From positions 1,425,073-1,489,072 of the forward strand of contig NZ_JBHTJP010000032.1 of assembly GCF_042676025.1 (NCBI RefSeq): 64,000 nt of DNA. The letters are read 5' to 3'. The position numbers and the translations under genes were made by a program. Under the pieces are notes generated by a model. That model saw only the letters and a list, made by a program, of their open reading frames with translations, was not told the origin of the DNA and ran no database searches. This DNA is from Salinimicrobium gaetbulicola. GTDB taxonomy: Bacteria; Bacteroidota; Bacteroidia; Flavobacteriales; Flavobacteriaceae. Positions 53,528-61,987 of this stretch are shown one piece after another; the first letter of the stretch is position 1; each line of letters begins with the position of its first letter.

Positions 53528-53850
53528 TGGAACAGGAACCGACACCAGTAATTGAACTTTTTGTTCTGACTCTATTTTTAGGGTCGATTACATTTTTACT
53601 GGGAGCGATTTTTCAGGGTTATATACTTTACAAGAACAAAAAATCATTACTGACAAGTATTTCAGTAATTATCCTGACAAGAATTATGACCATTTCAAGT
53701 TCGTTTTTGATCTGGGCATTTTGGCATTTCCAGATTGATTTTATGTTCTTATTTTTCTATTTGCCCGCGATTTTACCCGAACTAATCTTTAGTCCATTAT
53801 TCTTGAAAATTTTTGGAAATAACATAATTAAAAGGAAAGCCGTTGCATAA
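53527..53850 (+). CDS. cassette 23: small membrane protein, stop at the R'' box
   Basis: This 107-residue protein has three helices (about residues 9-31, 40-62 and 70-92). It begins in the stop codon of the LprI-like gene, and its own TAA lies in the CATAAC of attC site 23. It was therefore acquired together with the LprI-like gene. No family recognised. Confidence 0.72.
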   Translation: MEQEPTPVIELFVLTLFLGSITFLLGAIFQGYILYKNKKSLLTSISVIILTRIMTISSSFLIWAFWHFQIDFMFLFFYLPAILPELIFSPLFLKIFGNNIIKRKAVA

Positions 53851-53976
53851 CATCGGTTAACCAAAATGGCTTTTTTGAGAGATAATTTCCTAAATTTATT
53901 TCCATAAGAAAAACCCGTTACGACGGAAAGTGAAGTCTTCCCTACTCGCCACTTTTGTTAACCGGGAACGTTAGCA
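53845..53976 (+). repeat. attC-like site 23 (family B)
   Basis: Crossover at 53970/53971; cassette 23 ends GTTATGCAAC / GTTGCATAAC match perfectly. Confidence 0.92.
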
Positions 53977-54003
53977 AATATTTTATAAAAAAATCATTTT
54001 CAA

Positions 54004-54588
54004 GTGGACTTCAAAAGATATATAAAAACATTTTTGATCCTTTTTTATTTATTACTACTTGCTTGTAATTCAAACAAAAAAGGAGACGATAGTTTCAAAA
54101 AAGAAGTTAATTCTGATTTAGCAGAAACAAATCAAGAAATTTCACATAAACTGACAAACCAAGAAATAAATAAAACGAATAGTGAGTGCTCTATACCGGA
54201 AAAAATACGATTGTTAGGAGATGAACTTAAGAATTGGTCTTTTATTGAGGAGACCGATTTATCAATTTATACTTCAGATTACGGACCTTATCCCAAGAGG
54301 AACTGTTATTCTTTTATTGAAAATGATTTTACCAATGATGGAAAAAATGACTTCGTTTGTATAATGAAGGATAAAGAAAATGGAATTTTTCAATTGGTGG
54401 CATTCAACAATTACAAAAGTGAACCAAAATTTATTGTTATTGACGGAGCTGCAGATTACGGAGAATATGGAATTGGAAACATTCTTTATTATTCAAATAA
54501 TGAAGGATTTGTCTCCAACAAGTTAGGGTCGGGAGTAGCTCGAATTACTTGGAAAAATCATTCCTATCAAATAAATTACTCTGATTAA
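54004..54588 (+). CDS. cassette 24: lipoprotein, GTG start
   Basis: This 194-residue protein has a lipobox (LLLLACN, Cys near residue 21). After a low-complexity linker, the domain NCYSFIENDFTNDGKNDFVCIMKDK resembles the one-repeat VCBS/FG-GAP-like beta structure with a calcium-type NDGKND loop. No ATG is available, so GTG at 54004 is the start. Confidence 0.7.
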   Translation: MDFKRYIKTFLILFYLLLLACNSNKKGDDSFKKEVNSDLAETNQEISHKLTNQEINKTNSECSIPEKIRLLGDELKNWSFIEETDLSIYTSDYGPYPKRNCYSFIENDFTNDGKNDFVCIMKDKENGIFQLVAFNNYKSEPKFIVIDGAADYGEYGIGNILYYSNNEGFVSNKLGSGVARITWKNHSYQINYSD

Positions 54589-54594
54589 AACATT

Positions 54595-54729
54595 TGCTAA
54601 CATCGGTTAACGAGCAAATAGCGGAGAACCGTTCAAAATAACATTTTTGACTACCTTTAAAAAGATAACTTAACCGACAAATAATCGTTTTCCCAGGTCC
54701 GCTACTTGCGTTAACCGGAGACGTTGTGC
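54595..54729 (+). repeat. attC-like site 24 (family A)
   Basis: Crossover at 54723/54724; cassette 24 ends GTTAGCAAAT / ATTTGCTAAC match perfectly. Confidence 0.92.
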
Positions 54730-54749
54730 ACAATTTTAAACCGTTTCCA

Positions 54750-55256
54750 ATGAAATTTAAATTAATAATAGTATTCATATTTTTTAATTTGACAGCTTTT
54801 TCTCAAGATGTTACGGTAAAAGAAATTGACAACTATATCGGTTCCGTGGACTCAAATTCCAGCCTAAAACTAAATGAATATGACTGGAATGAAATTACCG
54901 GAAGTCATATTGACCATGGAGCAACCTTGAAAATTTGGAAACTAGAAGGGGAGATTGTAAAAATTGAAGAACAATTTGGTGCATCTTACGGCAGATATAC
55001 AAGATTGACCTATTTAAAAAATAATAAACCTATTAAAGGAATTGAAACTGAGGAGAATTTTGAATTTAATAATGATGATATAGATTATTCCAACTTAAAT
55101 ATTCAGTTTAAAATGGAAATATTTGTAACCCGATTTAATGACCTAATTGGAGAATATGAATTTGATGTAATTGAAGAAGGGAAAAGAATGGCTACGGACC
55201 CCTATTGTGATTTAAATAGTTTCTTTACAATTATAGATGAGATTGATGATTTATAA
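54750..55256 (+). CDS. cassette 25: exported hypothetical protein
   Basis: This 168-residue protein has a signal peptide (LIIVFIFFNLTAFSQ). The mature part is acidic, with YGRYTRLTYLKNNKPIKGIE in the middle, and has no family that I can name. The ATG at 54750 is preferred over a GTG in the R' box. Confidence 0.72.
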   Translation: MKFKLIIVFIFFNLTAFSQDVTVKEIDNYIGSVDSNSSLKLNEYDWNEITGSHIDHGATLKIWKLEGEIVKIEEQFGASYGRYTRLTYLKNNKPIKGIETEENFEFNNDDIDYSNLNIQFKMEIFVTRFNDLIGEYEFDVIEEGKRMATDPYCDLNSFFTIIDEIDDL

Positions 55257-55264
55257 TAAACTGT

Positions 55265-55398
55265 GCACAACATCGGTTAACGAGCAAATAGCTGCAGACC
55301 ATCTAAAATGACATTTTTAACTACCTTTAAAAATAGAACTTAACCGGACAAATTCACATTCCCAGGTCCGCTACTTGCGTTAACCGGGAGCGTTGCCC
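55265..55398 (+). repeat. attC-like site 25 (family A)
   Basis: Crossover at 55392/55393; cassette 25 ends GTTGTGCACA / TGTGCACAAC match perfectly. Confidence 0.92.
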
Positions 55399-55404
55399 AC
55401 AATT

Positions 55405-56262
55405 ATGAAAGGAATCTGTGCTTTATATGAAGAAGAAACTGACTTAGTGGAAAGTCACATTTATCCCAAATTCGTAATTAAACATTCCAAGGAAACTGGT
55501 TCTCGATTTTTAAGAAATTTTGAGACGCCAAATAAAAGAGACCAAGATGGTCCAAAACCTTATTTATTAGGACTTAAAGCAGAACAAAAATTTTCCAAGA
55601 GTGAAAAATGGTTCGCGGAAAACATTTTTAAACCTTACCTAAATGAAAAGTACACATTAGAATATGATGAAAATTTGTACTATTTCGCAATCTCTTTTTT
55701 ATGGAGAGTAATTCAATTAGAACTTAGAACTAGTAGAACAGACTTCACTAAAAAGTGGTATTATGACAAAATGATGGAGGCGGAAAAGGAATGGAGAGAA
55801 TTTTTAAAAAAAAATACAATTCCCAAAAATCACCACAATGTAAATATGCTACTAACAAGTAGATTATTGAACAATAATAGTGGAATTAAAGGTGTAGATT
55901 TTTATTTTACAAGAGCATTAGATGCAACAATTGTTAGTAATGAAACAAAGACATCACTTTTGATTTACGGTAAATTCAATAGGTTTATTTTTTGGAGTAC
56001 AATTTTGAGTGAACCATATACCGATGAATTATATGAAGTGGAAATAAATCCGAATGGAGGAATAATTGAAGTTCCTCAACAAGTGGAATTTTATCCATTC
56101 AATTCTTTTGTAAGCAATAGACTTCGCGGAGTAGAAAAAATGCCAAAAGCGGGTGAAGCTCAACAAGAAAAAATTGAAAAAGAAATTTTAAAAAACATCG
56201 ATGAATTTTGGAAGTCTGATCTGGGAGAATCTTTGGATAATGATATGCGCTTTGATACATAA
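55405..56262 (+). CDS. cassette 26: cytosolic hypothetical protein
   Basis: This 285-residue protein lacks a signal peptide. It starts MKGICALYEEETDLVESHIYPKF; the SHIYPKF piece recalls the degenerate HNH-like start (S-H-I-P) of some nuclease families, but no second His or zinc knuckle follows, so nuclease activity is not claimed. The middle is helical, and the C-terminus has a beta region with a conserved-looking FIFWSTILSEP. The ATG is 12 bases after the crossover. Confidence 0.7.
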   Translation: MKGICALYEEETDLVESHIYPKFVIKHSKETGSRFLRNFETPNKRDQDGPKPYLLGLKAEQKFSKSEKWFAENIFKPYLNEKYTLEYDENLYYFAISFLWRVIQLELRTSRTDFTKKWYYDKMMEAEKEWREFLKKNTIPKNHHNVNMLLTSRLLNNNSGIKGVDFYFTRALDATIVSNETKTSLLIYGKFNRFIFWSTILSEPYTDELYEVEINPNGGIIEVPQQVEFYPFNSFVSNRLRGVEKMPKAGEAQQEKIEKEILKNIDEFWKSDLGESLDNDMRFDT

Positions 56263-56266
56263 CTGT

Positions 56267-56398
56267 GGGCAACATCGGTTAACGAGCAAATAGCTGAGAT
56301 CCTTCAGAAATGACATTTTTGACTACCTTTAAAAGATAACTTAACTGATAAATAATCGTTTCCCAAACCGCTACTTGCGTTAACCGGAGACGTTGTGC
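56267..56398 (+). repeat. attC-like site 26 (family A)
   Basis: Crossover at 56392/56393; cassette 26 ends GTTGCCCACA / TGTGGGCAAC match perfectly. Confidence 0.92.
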
Positions 56399-56410
56399 AC
56401 TATTTAAAAA

Positions 56411-56773
56411 ATGAAGAAGCTTTTAGTATTCATAATAATTCTCGTTGTCGGATTTACAGTCTCATGGTATTTGGATATTTGGCATAAACCAGTAGAACAA
56501 ATTGAAGAACTAATTGGACAAAATTACCATGATGCTCATAAAATATATTTTCATACTGATCCTGACAAACACTACAAGTTGAATATCAATTCTGATTTAA
56601 ATGAATTTGATGGCGGAATTCTAAATGAAAAAGAAATACTGACTGATTCCATTATTCACGTTTATACATGGAATTATACAACTCATAAAAAGACAATTTG
56701 GGTTGGGAAAACTAAAAAAATGAAAACCCAAATTATAGATGCCATACGCATCAGTAATGATGTTGAGTTTTGA
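56411..56773 (+). CDS. cassette 27: membrane-anchored hypothetical protein
   Basis: This 120-residue protein has one N-terminal helix (about residues 4-22), then a soluble domain with EQIEELIGQNYHDAHKIYF and a late KTIWVGKTKKMKTQIIDAI. The helix-strand order suggests a small periplasmic alpha/beta domain. No family is recognised. Confidence 0.72.
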   Translation: MKKLLVFIIILVVGFTVSWYLDIWHKPVEQIEELIGQNYHDAHKIYFHTDPDKHYKLNINSDLNEFDGGILNEKEILTDSIIHVYTWNYTTHKKTIWVGKTKKMKTQIIDAIRISNDVEF

Positions 56774-56790
56774 TGGACATATAAAACAGT

Positions 56791-56924
56791 GCACAACATC
56801 GGTTAACGAGCAAATAGCGGCAGGCCTTCAAAAATGACATTTTTGCCTACCTTTAAAACGATAACTTAACCGATAAATCAAGTTTCCCAACATCCGCTAC
56901 TTGCGTTAACCGGAAACGTTGCAA
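56791..56924 (+). repeat. attC-like site 27 (family A)
   Basis: Crossover at 56918/56919; cassette 27 ends GTTGTGCACT / AGTGCACAAC match perfectly. Confidence 0.92.
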
Positions 56925-57307
56925 CACACTCTATTAATCGAAAAGACACTCCTTTTTGCCCTTTTTGAGAGGTAAGGTTTTTGAACCTTGCCAACCTTAG
57001 TTTTCTGTCCGAAAAATCAGTCATTAAAAGCAACTTTTTGAGTTTTTATCTGTGGCGGTTCCTGTCCATCACGAAAAACGGACTTCACTCAGACGCTGTG
57101 GAAAAGCCTAACTTTATCATTCTTTCGGGAAAAATGAATATTAAAATCTCATCGGGAAACTCCTAGCGGATTTCTAAGCGTGTTGCAACAACGGTTAACT
57201 AAAATGGCTTTTTGAGCGATAATTTCCTACATTTATTTCCATAACAAATATTCGTCTCCACGGAAAGTGATGTCTTCCCTACTCGCCACTTTTGTTAACC
57301 GGAGACG
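56919..57307 (+). other. cassette 28: short cassette without a convincing gene
   Basis: At 389 bp this is the shortest cassette; 264 bp lie outside the attC. The only open frame in cassette direction is 61 codons from a TTG at 56981 with no good start and no hydrophobic or family pattern. An inverted repeat AAGGTT / AACCTT lies near 56975-56990. It may carry a small RNA, a promoter or a decayed gene. Its ends GTTGCAACAC / GTGTTGCAAC match perfectly, so it is a true cassette. Confidence 0.6.
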
Positions 57308-57313
57308 TTGTGT
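57183..57313 (+). repeat. attC-like site 28 (family B)
   Basis: Crossover at 57307/57308. One T of the GGCTTTTTTGAG run is missing compared with the other family B copies. Confidence 0.92.
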
Positions 57314-57357
57314 GTAATGCAAAAAAACAACCCGAAATCAACCAAGAACAGAAAAAT

Positions 57358-57582
57358 ATGAAAAACTATCAATGTAAAAAATGTGCAACGCATATTACGA
57401 ACAGTTCAACACCTAAAGTATTTGGTTGTCCAAGCGGTGGACATCATCAATGGACTGATTTGGGTGAAGTTGGAACTACAAATTACCAATGTAAAAAATG
57501 TGCCTTATTAGTGAAATCTAAAAGCACACCAAAAGCTTTTGGTTGTCCGTCAGGAAACCACCACCAATGGTCGAAATTGTAA
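57358..57582 (+). CDS. cassette 29: small protein with two repeated zinc-ribbon-like units
   Basis: This 74-residue protein consists of two near-identical units of about 33 residues, NYQCKKCATHITNSSTPKVF-GCPSGGHHQW and NYQCKKCALLVKSKSTPKAF-GCPSGNHHQW. Each has C-x2-C and a later C with a His pair, a good zinc site. I know no named family. Its stop overlaps the next start (TAATG), so it is made together with the following UDG-like protein. Confidence 0.78.
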   Translation: MKNYQCKKCATHITNSSTPKVFGCPSGGHHQWTDLGEVGTTNYQCKKCALLVKSKSTPKAFGCPSGNHHQWSKL

Positions 57583-58271
57583 TGGAAATCAACAAAAAAT
57601 TATTTGAACTTTACGAAAAAGAGACAAAACGACTTTTAGAAAAGAATACATTTCCAGATAATATTGACGGCACGAACCTTATGTACTGTTGGGAAAACGA
57701 TTATTTGAAATCTAAATATAAAATGCTTTTTATTGGACGTGAACCAAACGGATGGATGGGCGATTTGAATCTCGATGTTAATGACTGCATTGATAGGTAC
57801 AAAGAATTTGAACTTTGTGAAAATGGTAAATACACTACTTTTTGGCAATATGTTTATGAAACAAAAAACCTATTGATGCCCGAAACGATTGGACAGAAAA
57901 ATTTTTTGTGGACAAACGTTTCTAAATTTTCTAAAGCAGTCGAGGGAACCGCAATAGATTACGATGATTTTAAATTCTTCTGTGAGAATTTTGATGTTTT
58001 AGAAAGAGAAATTGAAATTACAAATCCAGATGTAATTATATTTTTTACTGACAACAGTTGGGACGAAAAAATACAACGCCAAATAAAAGATAAAATTAAA
58101 TTCAGCAAAGTTGATAACGAAATTGATAACTCAGAGTTAGCGAGAATATCCGCCAAACCATTTCCATTTCACACCTATAGAGTTGCTCATCCAATTACGT
58201 TGCAAACTCAAAAAAAATGGAATTATATGGAACGGATTATTGAAAATATAAAATCTCATTTGGTCGATTAA
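57582..58271 (+). CDS. cassette 29: uracil-DNA glycosylase-like fold protein
   Basis: This 229-residue cytosolic protein has the order of motifs seen in the UDG superfamily: MLFIGREPNGWMGD early (position of the GxxPG motif), FLWTNVSKFSKA in the middle, NPDVIIFFTDNSW as the central strand and VAHPITLQTQ near the end (position of the catalytic H-P motif). The match is by shape and order, not by close identity, so enzyme activity is uncertain. A zinc-ribbon-like partner is encoded just upstream. Confidence 0.62.
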   Translation: MEINKKLFELYEKETKRLLEKNTFPDNIDGTNLMYCWENDYLKSKYKMLFIGREPNGWMGDLNLDVNDCIDRYKEFELCENGKYTTFWQYVYETKNLLMPETIGQKNFLWTNVSKFSKAVEGTAIDYDDFKFFCENFDVLEREIEITNPDVIIFFTDNSWDEKIQRQIKDKIKFSKVDNEIDNSELARISAKPFPFHTYRVAHPITLQTQKKWNYMERIIENIKSHLVD

Positions 58272-58311
58272 TAAAAATACGAACTTGAAAGAACATTGCG
58301 GAAAGCACTAC

Positions 58312-58444
58312 ACACAACATCGGTTAACGAGCAAATAGCGGCAGACCGTTCAAAATGACATTTTTGACTACCTTTAAAAAGATAACTTAACCGACAAATT
58401 CGCGTCCCCTACTCCGCTACTTGCGTTAACCGGGAACGTTGGCA
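58312..58444 (+). repeat. attC-like site 29 (family A)
   Basis: Crossover at 58438/58439; cassette 29 ends GTTGTGTGTA / TACACACAAC match perfectly. Confidence 0.92.
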
Positions 58445-58460
58445 ACAATATTAAACAAAC

Positions 58461-59264
58461 GTGAGATTTAAAATTATATACTTCCTCCTACTCTTGTTCT
58501 GCATTTTTTCTGCCTTTGGTCAACGGACTTTGAGCGGTCGAGTTATTGGCGAAGATTTGGAGACCCCATTTGAAATTAAAATTTTTAACCAAGACACAAC
58601 TGAAATTGGAAAAACCGACTTAAATGGTTACTTCAAAATTGAACTGACAAAAGAAACTGAAAATTTAATATTCGCTGGACTTGGCTATGAATGGTCAACA
58701 ATCTCAATTCCCGAAAATTGCAATTATCTAGAGATAATACTTCTATTTGAATACACTTATGATTTTATGTCTTCAAATAAAATAGATCGACTGAGAAAAA
58801 AACGGTTTGAGAAGTTACCTGATCTACGAAAACAAGCTTTTCAAGACGGATTATTCATGGAAAATAAAAAATGTTTTATTCAACAATTTGAACCATATAA
58901 ACCAGAACTAGATAAAATAGAAAAGCAACTAAAAGAATTATCAAAAGAAAATAAACGAAGCTTTAAAAGACTAGAAGTTGGCGACACAATTACAATTCCA
59001 TTTAGTGGAACATATAAATATGATGGAAGTGAAAGAACAAGTTTATTTGTTTACTCCTATATCGTAGAAGGAGAAGATTTTGACTGTAAAATCAAAGGGG
59101 TCGTAACCAAAAAACAAAAAAATAGAAAAGGATATTTCTTGACCTATAAAGTTACCGAAACGAATAACTGTAAGTTCAAGTCAATAATTTATAACGACAA
59201 ACCAGTTGAAGTTGGTCAGATATTCGAACAGAATATGAAATATTTCAAAGTAATAATAGATTAA
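58461..59264 (+). CDS. cassette 30: exported protein with carboxypeptidase-regulatory-like domain
   Basis: This 267-residue protein has a signal peptide (YFLLLLFCIFSAFGQ), then a CarboxypepD_reg-like beta domain (about 22-95: LSGRVIGEDLETPFEIKIFN, TDLNGYFKIEL). The following region is helical and charged and ends in a beta domain (GDTITIPFSGTYKYDG). This domain is typical of Bacteroidota surface proteins. The start is GTG at 58461. Confidence 0.78.
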   Translation: MRFKIIYFLLLLFCIFSAFGQRTLSGRVIGEDLETPFEIKIFNQDTTEIGKTDLNGYFKIELTKETENLIFAGLGYEWSTISIPENCNYLEIILLFEYTYDFMSSNKIDRLRKKRFEKLPDLRKQAFQDGLFMENKKCFIQQFEPYKPELDKIEKQLKELSKENKRSFKRLEVGDTITIPFSGTYKYDGSERTSLFVYSYIVEGEDFDCKIKGVVTKKQKNRKGYFLTYKVTETNNCKFKSIIYNDKPVEVGQIFEQNMKYFKVIID

Positions 59265-59272
59265 AATACTGT

Positions 59273-59406
59273 TGCCAACATCGGTTAACGAGCAAATAGC
59301 GGCAGGCCATCTAAAATGACATTTTTGACTACTTTTAAAAAGATAACTTAACCGACAACTAATCGCTTCCCCAGTCCGCTACTTGCGTTAACCGGAGACG
59401 TTGTGC
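59273..59406 (+). repeat. attC-like site 30 (family A)
   Basis: Crossover at 59400/59401; cassette 30 ends GTTGGCAACA / TGTTGCCAAC match perfectly. Confidence 0.92.
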
Positions 59407-59442
59407 GTCAGCTTAAGGAACAAACTCACGACAAACAAGAAG

Positions 59443-61014
59443 ATGAAAGGAACTTTTGCAATACTAATTTTATCATTGACACTTTTTGCTTGTAATGGGC
59501 AACAAAATTCCAACGTGACAAATCTAGAGAGTGGTTTTTCTCTTATTCAAGACACAATTTCAATAAGTGTAAATGGCAGAATGACTCACGCATTAGAATA
59601 TAAGGACAAATATTATGTGCTTTTTGAACAACGATTAATGAAATATGGTGGCTACGGAAAAAGATGGCTTTATATTTTTTCAAACAATCAATTAGAAAAA
59701 GTGATTGACTGCCCCGAAGAAATGAAAACAGTCTACTTGGATTTTTATGTGCAAAACGATAGCATTATTCTGAAGCCGTATATGGACAAACAAAGCTATT
59801 ATCTTGATAATACAAATTTAAAGTGGAACAAGATTGACAAAACGGACGACTTAGTATGGGAAGATTCAGACTTTTATGTCTACTCTTTAGACTTTGGTGA
59901 ATGGGGTGGAAAAACGTGGTTTAAAGACAAGAAAACAGACAGTCAATATGTTTTGGAATCCACAACACCATTGATAAACAAAATCGACAGCACTTATTAT
60001 TTGACTAATTCCTTTAAAGTTCTGAGAATCAATAACCCAAAGAAGCTAACAAAATGCGATAATGATGTGACTTATGAAAACATAGAGAAGACAGGTAAGA
60101 ACTACTCTTGGTACAGTGAATCAAAAGGCTATGAAGTGATTTATGAAGATGAGAATGCAGACTATTTTGATTTTTCATATCACCCTAGCATTGTCAGTTC
60201 CTTTGTTTATAATGATGAACTTCTACATATTTTTGAAACAGACACAGCTTCGTATCTCTCACGGATAGTGAATAACAAAATACAGCCTTTTGAGAAGATA
60301 TTTGATAATGTAAAATTTTTCAATTGGCACTTCTCTTATCGTTATAAAAACTTTAATAGCTCTAATGAATTGCTCAAATTCAAAACATCGAATGACCAAA
60401 TTTATGGTCTGACAACAATTAAGGGTAACAAGATTTATGCAACCTTTTTAGTGAATGACTTTGAATTAAAACCGAAAACATTAGGAAAAGAAAGGTCAAA
60501 CGAAATTTTTGAAAATAGACTTAAAACAATCCTTGTTGATTTTTCAAAACTGCCCCTTACCAAAGTGGAGTCGAAAGAAAAGGAATGGAAAACTTTTGAC
60601 ATTACACCAAATCACAAAACTGGAATTGGAGACAGTTGGAACCCTAAGAATTATGATATCGACATTAACAAATCTTACCTTGTTGTAGAAGATTCGATTA
60701 TCTCAAACTCAATTATGTATTATGCTACTAAAAAGACTGATTTAGTTAGAGCTATAACAATTAATTGGGAAAAAACACAGACCGATAGAATTGAATTTGG
60801 AAATGATAAGTCGGAAAGTGAAGTTTTTTTGACAAGATTTAATGACCTTGTATTGATTCTAACTAATGAACTTGGCGAACCCAATTCGATAGATGAAGAA
60901 AAGAAAAATCAATCATTTGTTTGGACAACAGAGAACAATATAAATGTTGAAATTAAGCTATCGAGACAGGACAACTATAATAACATTAGAATGGTGGTAT
61001 ATGAGAGAAAATGA
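59443..61014 (+). CDS. cassette 31: large lipoprotein of unknown function
   Basis: This 523-residue protein has a lipobox (TLFACN, Cys near residue 17). The first 350 residues contain repeated strand pairs ending in aromatic residues (YKDKYYVLFEQRLMKYGG, KRWLYIFSNNQ), suggesting a beta-propeller-like fold. The C-terminal 100 residues (SEVFLTRFNDLVLILTNELGEPN) form another domain. It is one of the largest cassette genes. The ATG at 59443 is chosen. Confidence 0.75.
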   Translation: MKGTFAILILSLTLFACNGQQNSNVTNLESGFSLIQDTISISVNGRMTHALEYKDKYYVLFEQRLMKYGGYGKRWLYIFSNNQLEKVIDCPEEMKTVYLDFYVQNDSIILKPYMDKQSYYLDNTNLKWNKIDKTDDLVWEDSDFYVYSLDFGEWGGKTWFKDKKTDSQYVLESTTPLINKIDSTYYLTNSFKVLRINNPKKLTKCDNDVTYENIEKTGKNYSWYSESKGYEVIYEDENADYFDFSYHPSIVSSFVYNDELLHIFETDTASYLSRIVNNKIQPFEKIFDNVKFFNWHFSYRYKNFNSSNELLKFKTSNDQIYGLTTIKGNKIYATFLVNDFELKPKTLGKERSNEIFENRLKTILVDFSKLPLTKVESKEKEWKTFDITPNHKTGIGDSWNPKNYDIDINKSYLVVEDSIISNSIMYYATKKTDLVRAITINWEKTQTDRIEFGNDKSESEVFLTRFNDLVLILTNELGEPNSIDEEKKNQSFVWTTENNINVEIKLSRQDNYNNIRMVVYERK

Positions 61015-61025
61015 AAAAGTCGAAC

Positions 61026-61156
61026 GCACAACAACGGCTATACGTAATGCGGGTTTTGGTGCTAAATTGAAAGTGAATGAATATTAACAAACATATCGGT
61101 AAACTGAAAGTGAAGTGCATATTAATCCCGCACTACGCATAGCCAAACCGTTATAG
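61026..61156 (+). repeat. attC-like site 31 (divergent)
   Basis: Crossover at 61150/61151. The arms are GGCTATACGTAATGCGGG and CCCGCACTACGCATAGCC. Cassette 31 tail AACGCACAAC differs from the complement of the head GTTGTGCGTC at one of ten bases. Confidence 0.88.
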
Positions 61157-61170
61157 CCAATTATCATAAC

Positions 61171-61676
61171 ATGCTCAACTACAAGAAAGTTCTAAAAACC
61201 GACCAGTTTATACTTCGTCCAATAAAAGAAGATGATTTCGAAGAAATGAAAGAATTGACTAAAAATGACAAAGTTTGGACTTATTTCACCAGTAATTTAT
61301 CAAAGCAAGAAGAGCTTTTAAATTGGATAAAAATTGCAATAAAATCAATTGAAAATGAAGAAAGATTAGCCTTCACTATCATTGATAGAAAAAATGATAA
61401 AATAATCGGATCAACAAGCTTAGGAAACTTTTCCGCACGAGATAAGAGAATTGAGATTGGTTGGACCTGGTTATCAGAAAGTATTCAAGGAACCGGTATA
61501 AATCAAATCATAAAATTGATTCTATTAAAATATTGTTTCGAGGAACTTCATTTAGAAAGAGTTGAAAGTAAGACAGATGTATTAAATATTGCGGCAAGAA
61601 AAGGATTAAAGAAAAGTGGGTTTATAGAAGAAGGAATTTTAAGAAGTCACACATTACTAGCAAATGGAAGAAGAAG
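61171..61676 (+). CDS. cassette 32: GNAT N-acetyltransferase, 3' end lost in the N gap
   Basis: About 168 residues are visible before the gap. They show the RimJ/RimL-type GNAT pattern: LRPIKEDDFEEMKELTK near the N-terminus, GSTSLGNFSARDKRIEIGWTWLSESIQGTGIN with the acetyl-CoA loop, and VLNIAARKGLKKSGFIEEGILRSHTLLANGRR. Only about 15-20 residues should be missing. Such enzymes acetylate protein N-termini or small amines; the substrate is unknown. Confidence 0.88.
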
Positions 61677-61836
61677 NNNNNNNNNNNNNNNNNNNNNNNN
61701 NNNNNNNNNNNNNNNNNNNNNNNNNNNNNNNNNNNNNNNNNNNNNNNNNNNNNNNNNNNNNNNNNNNNNNNNNNNNNNNNNNNNNNNNNNNNNNNNNNNN
61801 NNNNNNNNNNNNNNNNNNNNNNNNNNNNNNNNNNNN
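61677..61836. other. assembly gap (160 N)
   Basis: The unknown bases cover the end of the GNAT gene and the 5' half of attC site 32. A gap of this size is enough for both, so no extra cassette needs to be assumed, but one cannot be excluded if the gap length is arbitrary. Confidence 0.95.
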
Positions 61837-61922
61837 AATTTTAGAAACCAAGAAAGAAAATGGTTAATCCGACAAGTCCGCATCTCTACTCCCGCTACTT
61901 GCGATAATCGCAACCGTTAGCC
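61837..61922 (+). repeat. attC-like site 32, right half (family C)
   Basis: Crossover at 61916/61917. The visible part, from ATTTTAGAAACCAAG to CGCAACCGTTAGCC, is almost the same as the right half of site 33. The left half lies in the N gap. Confidence 0.85.
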
Positions 61923-61987
61923 GCAATGCCTACAAAACCTTGAACAAAAAAAATGTATCTTGACAGAAATATTAATAAAAAAGGTAA

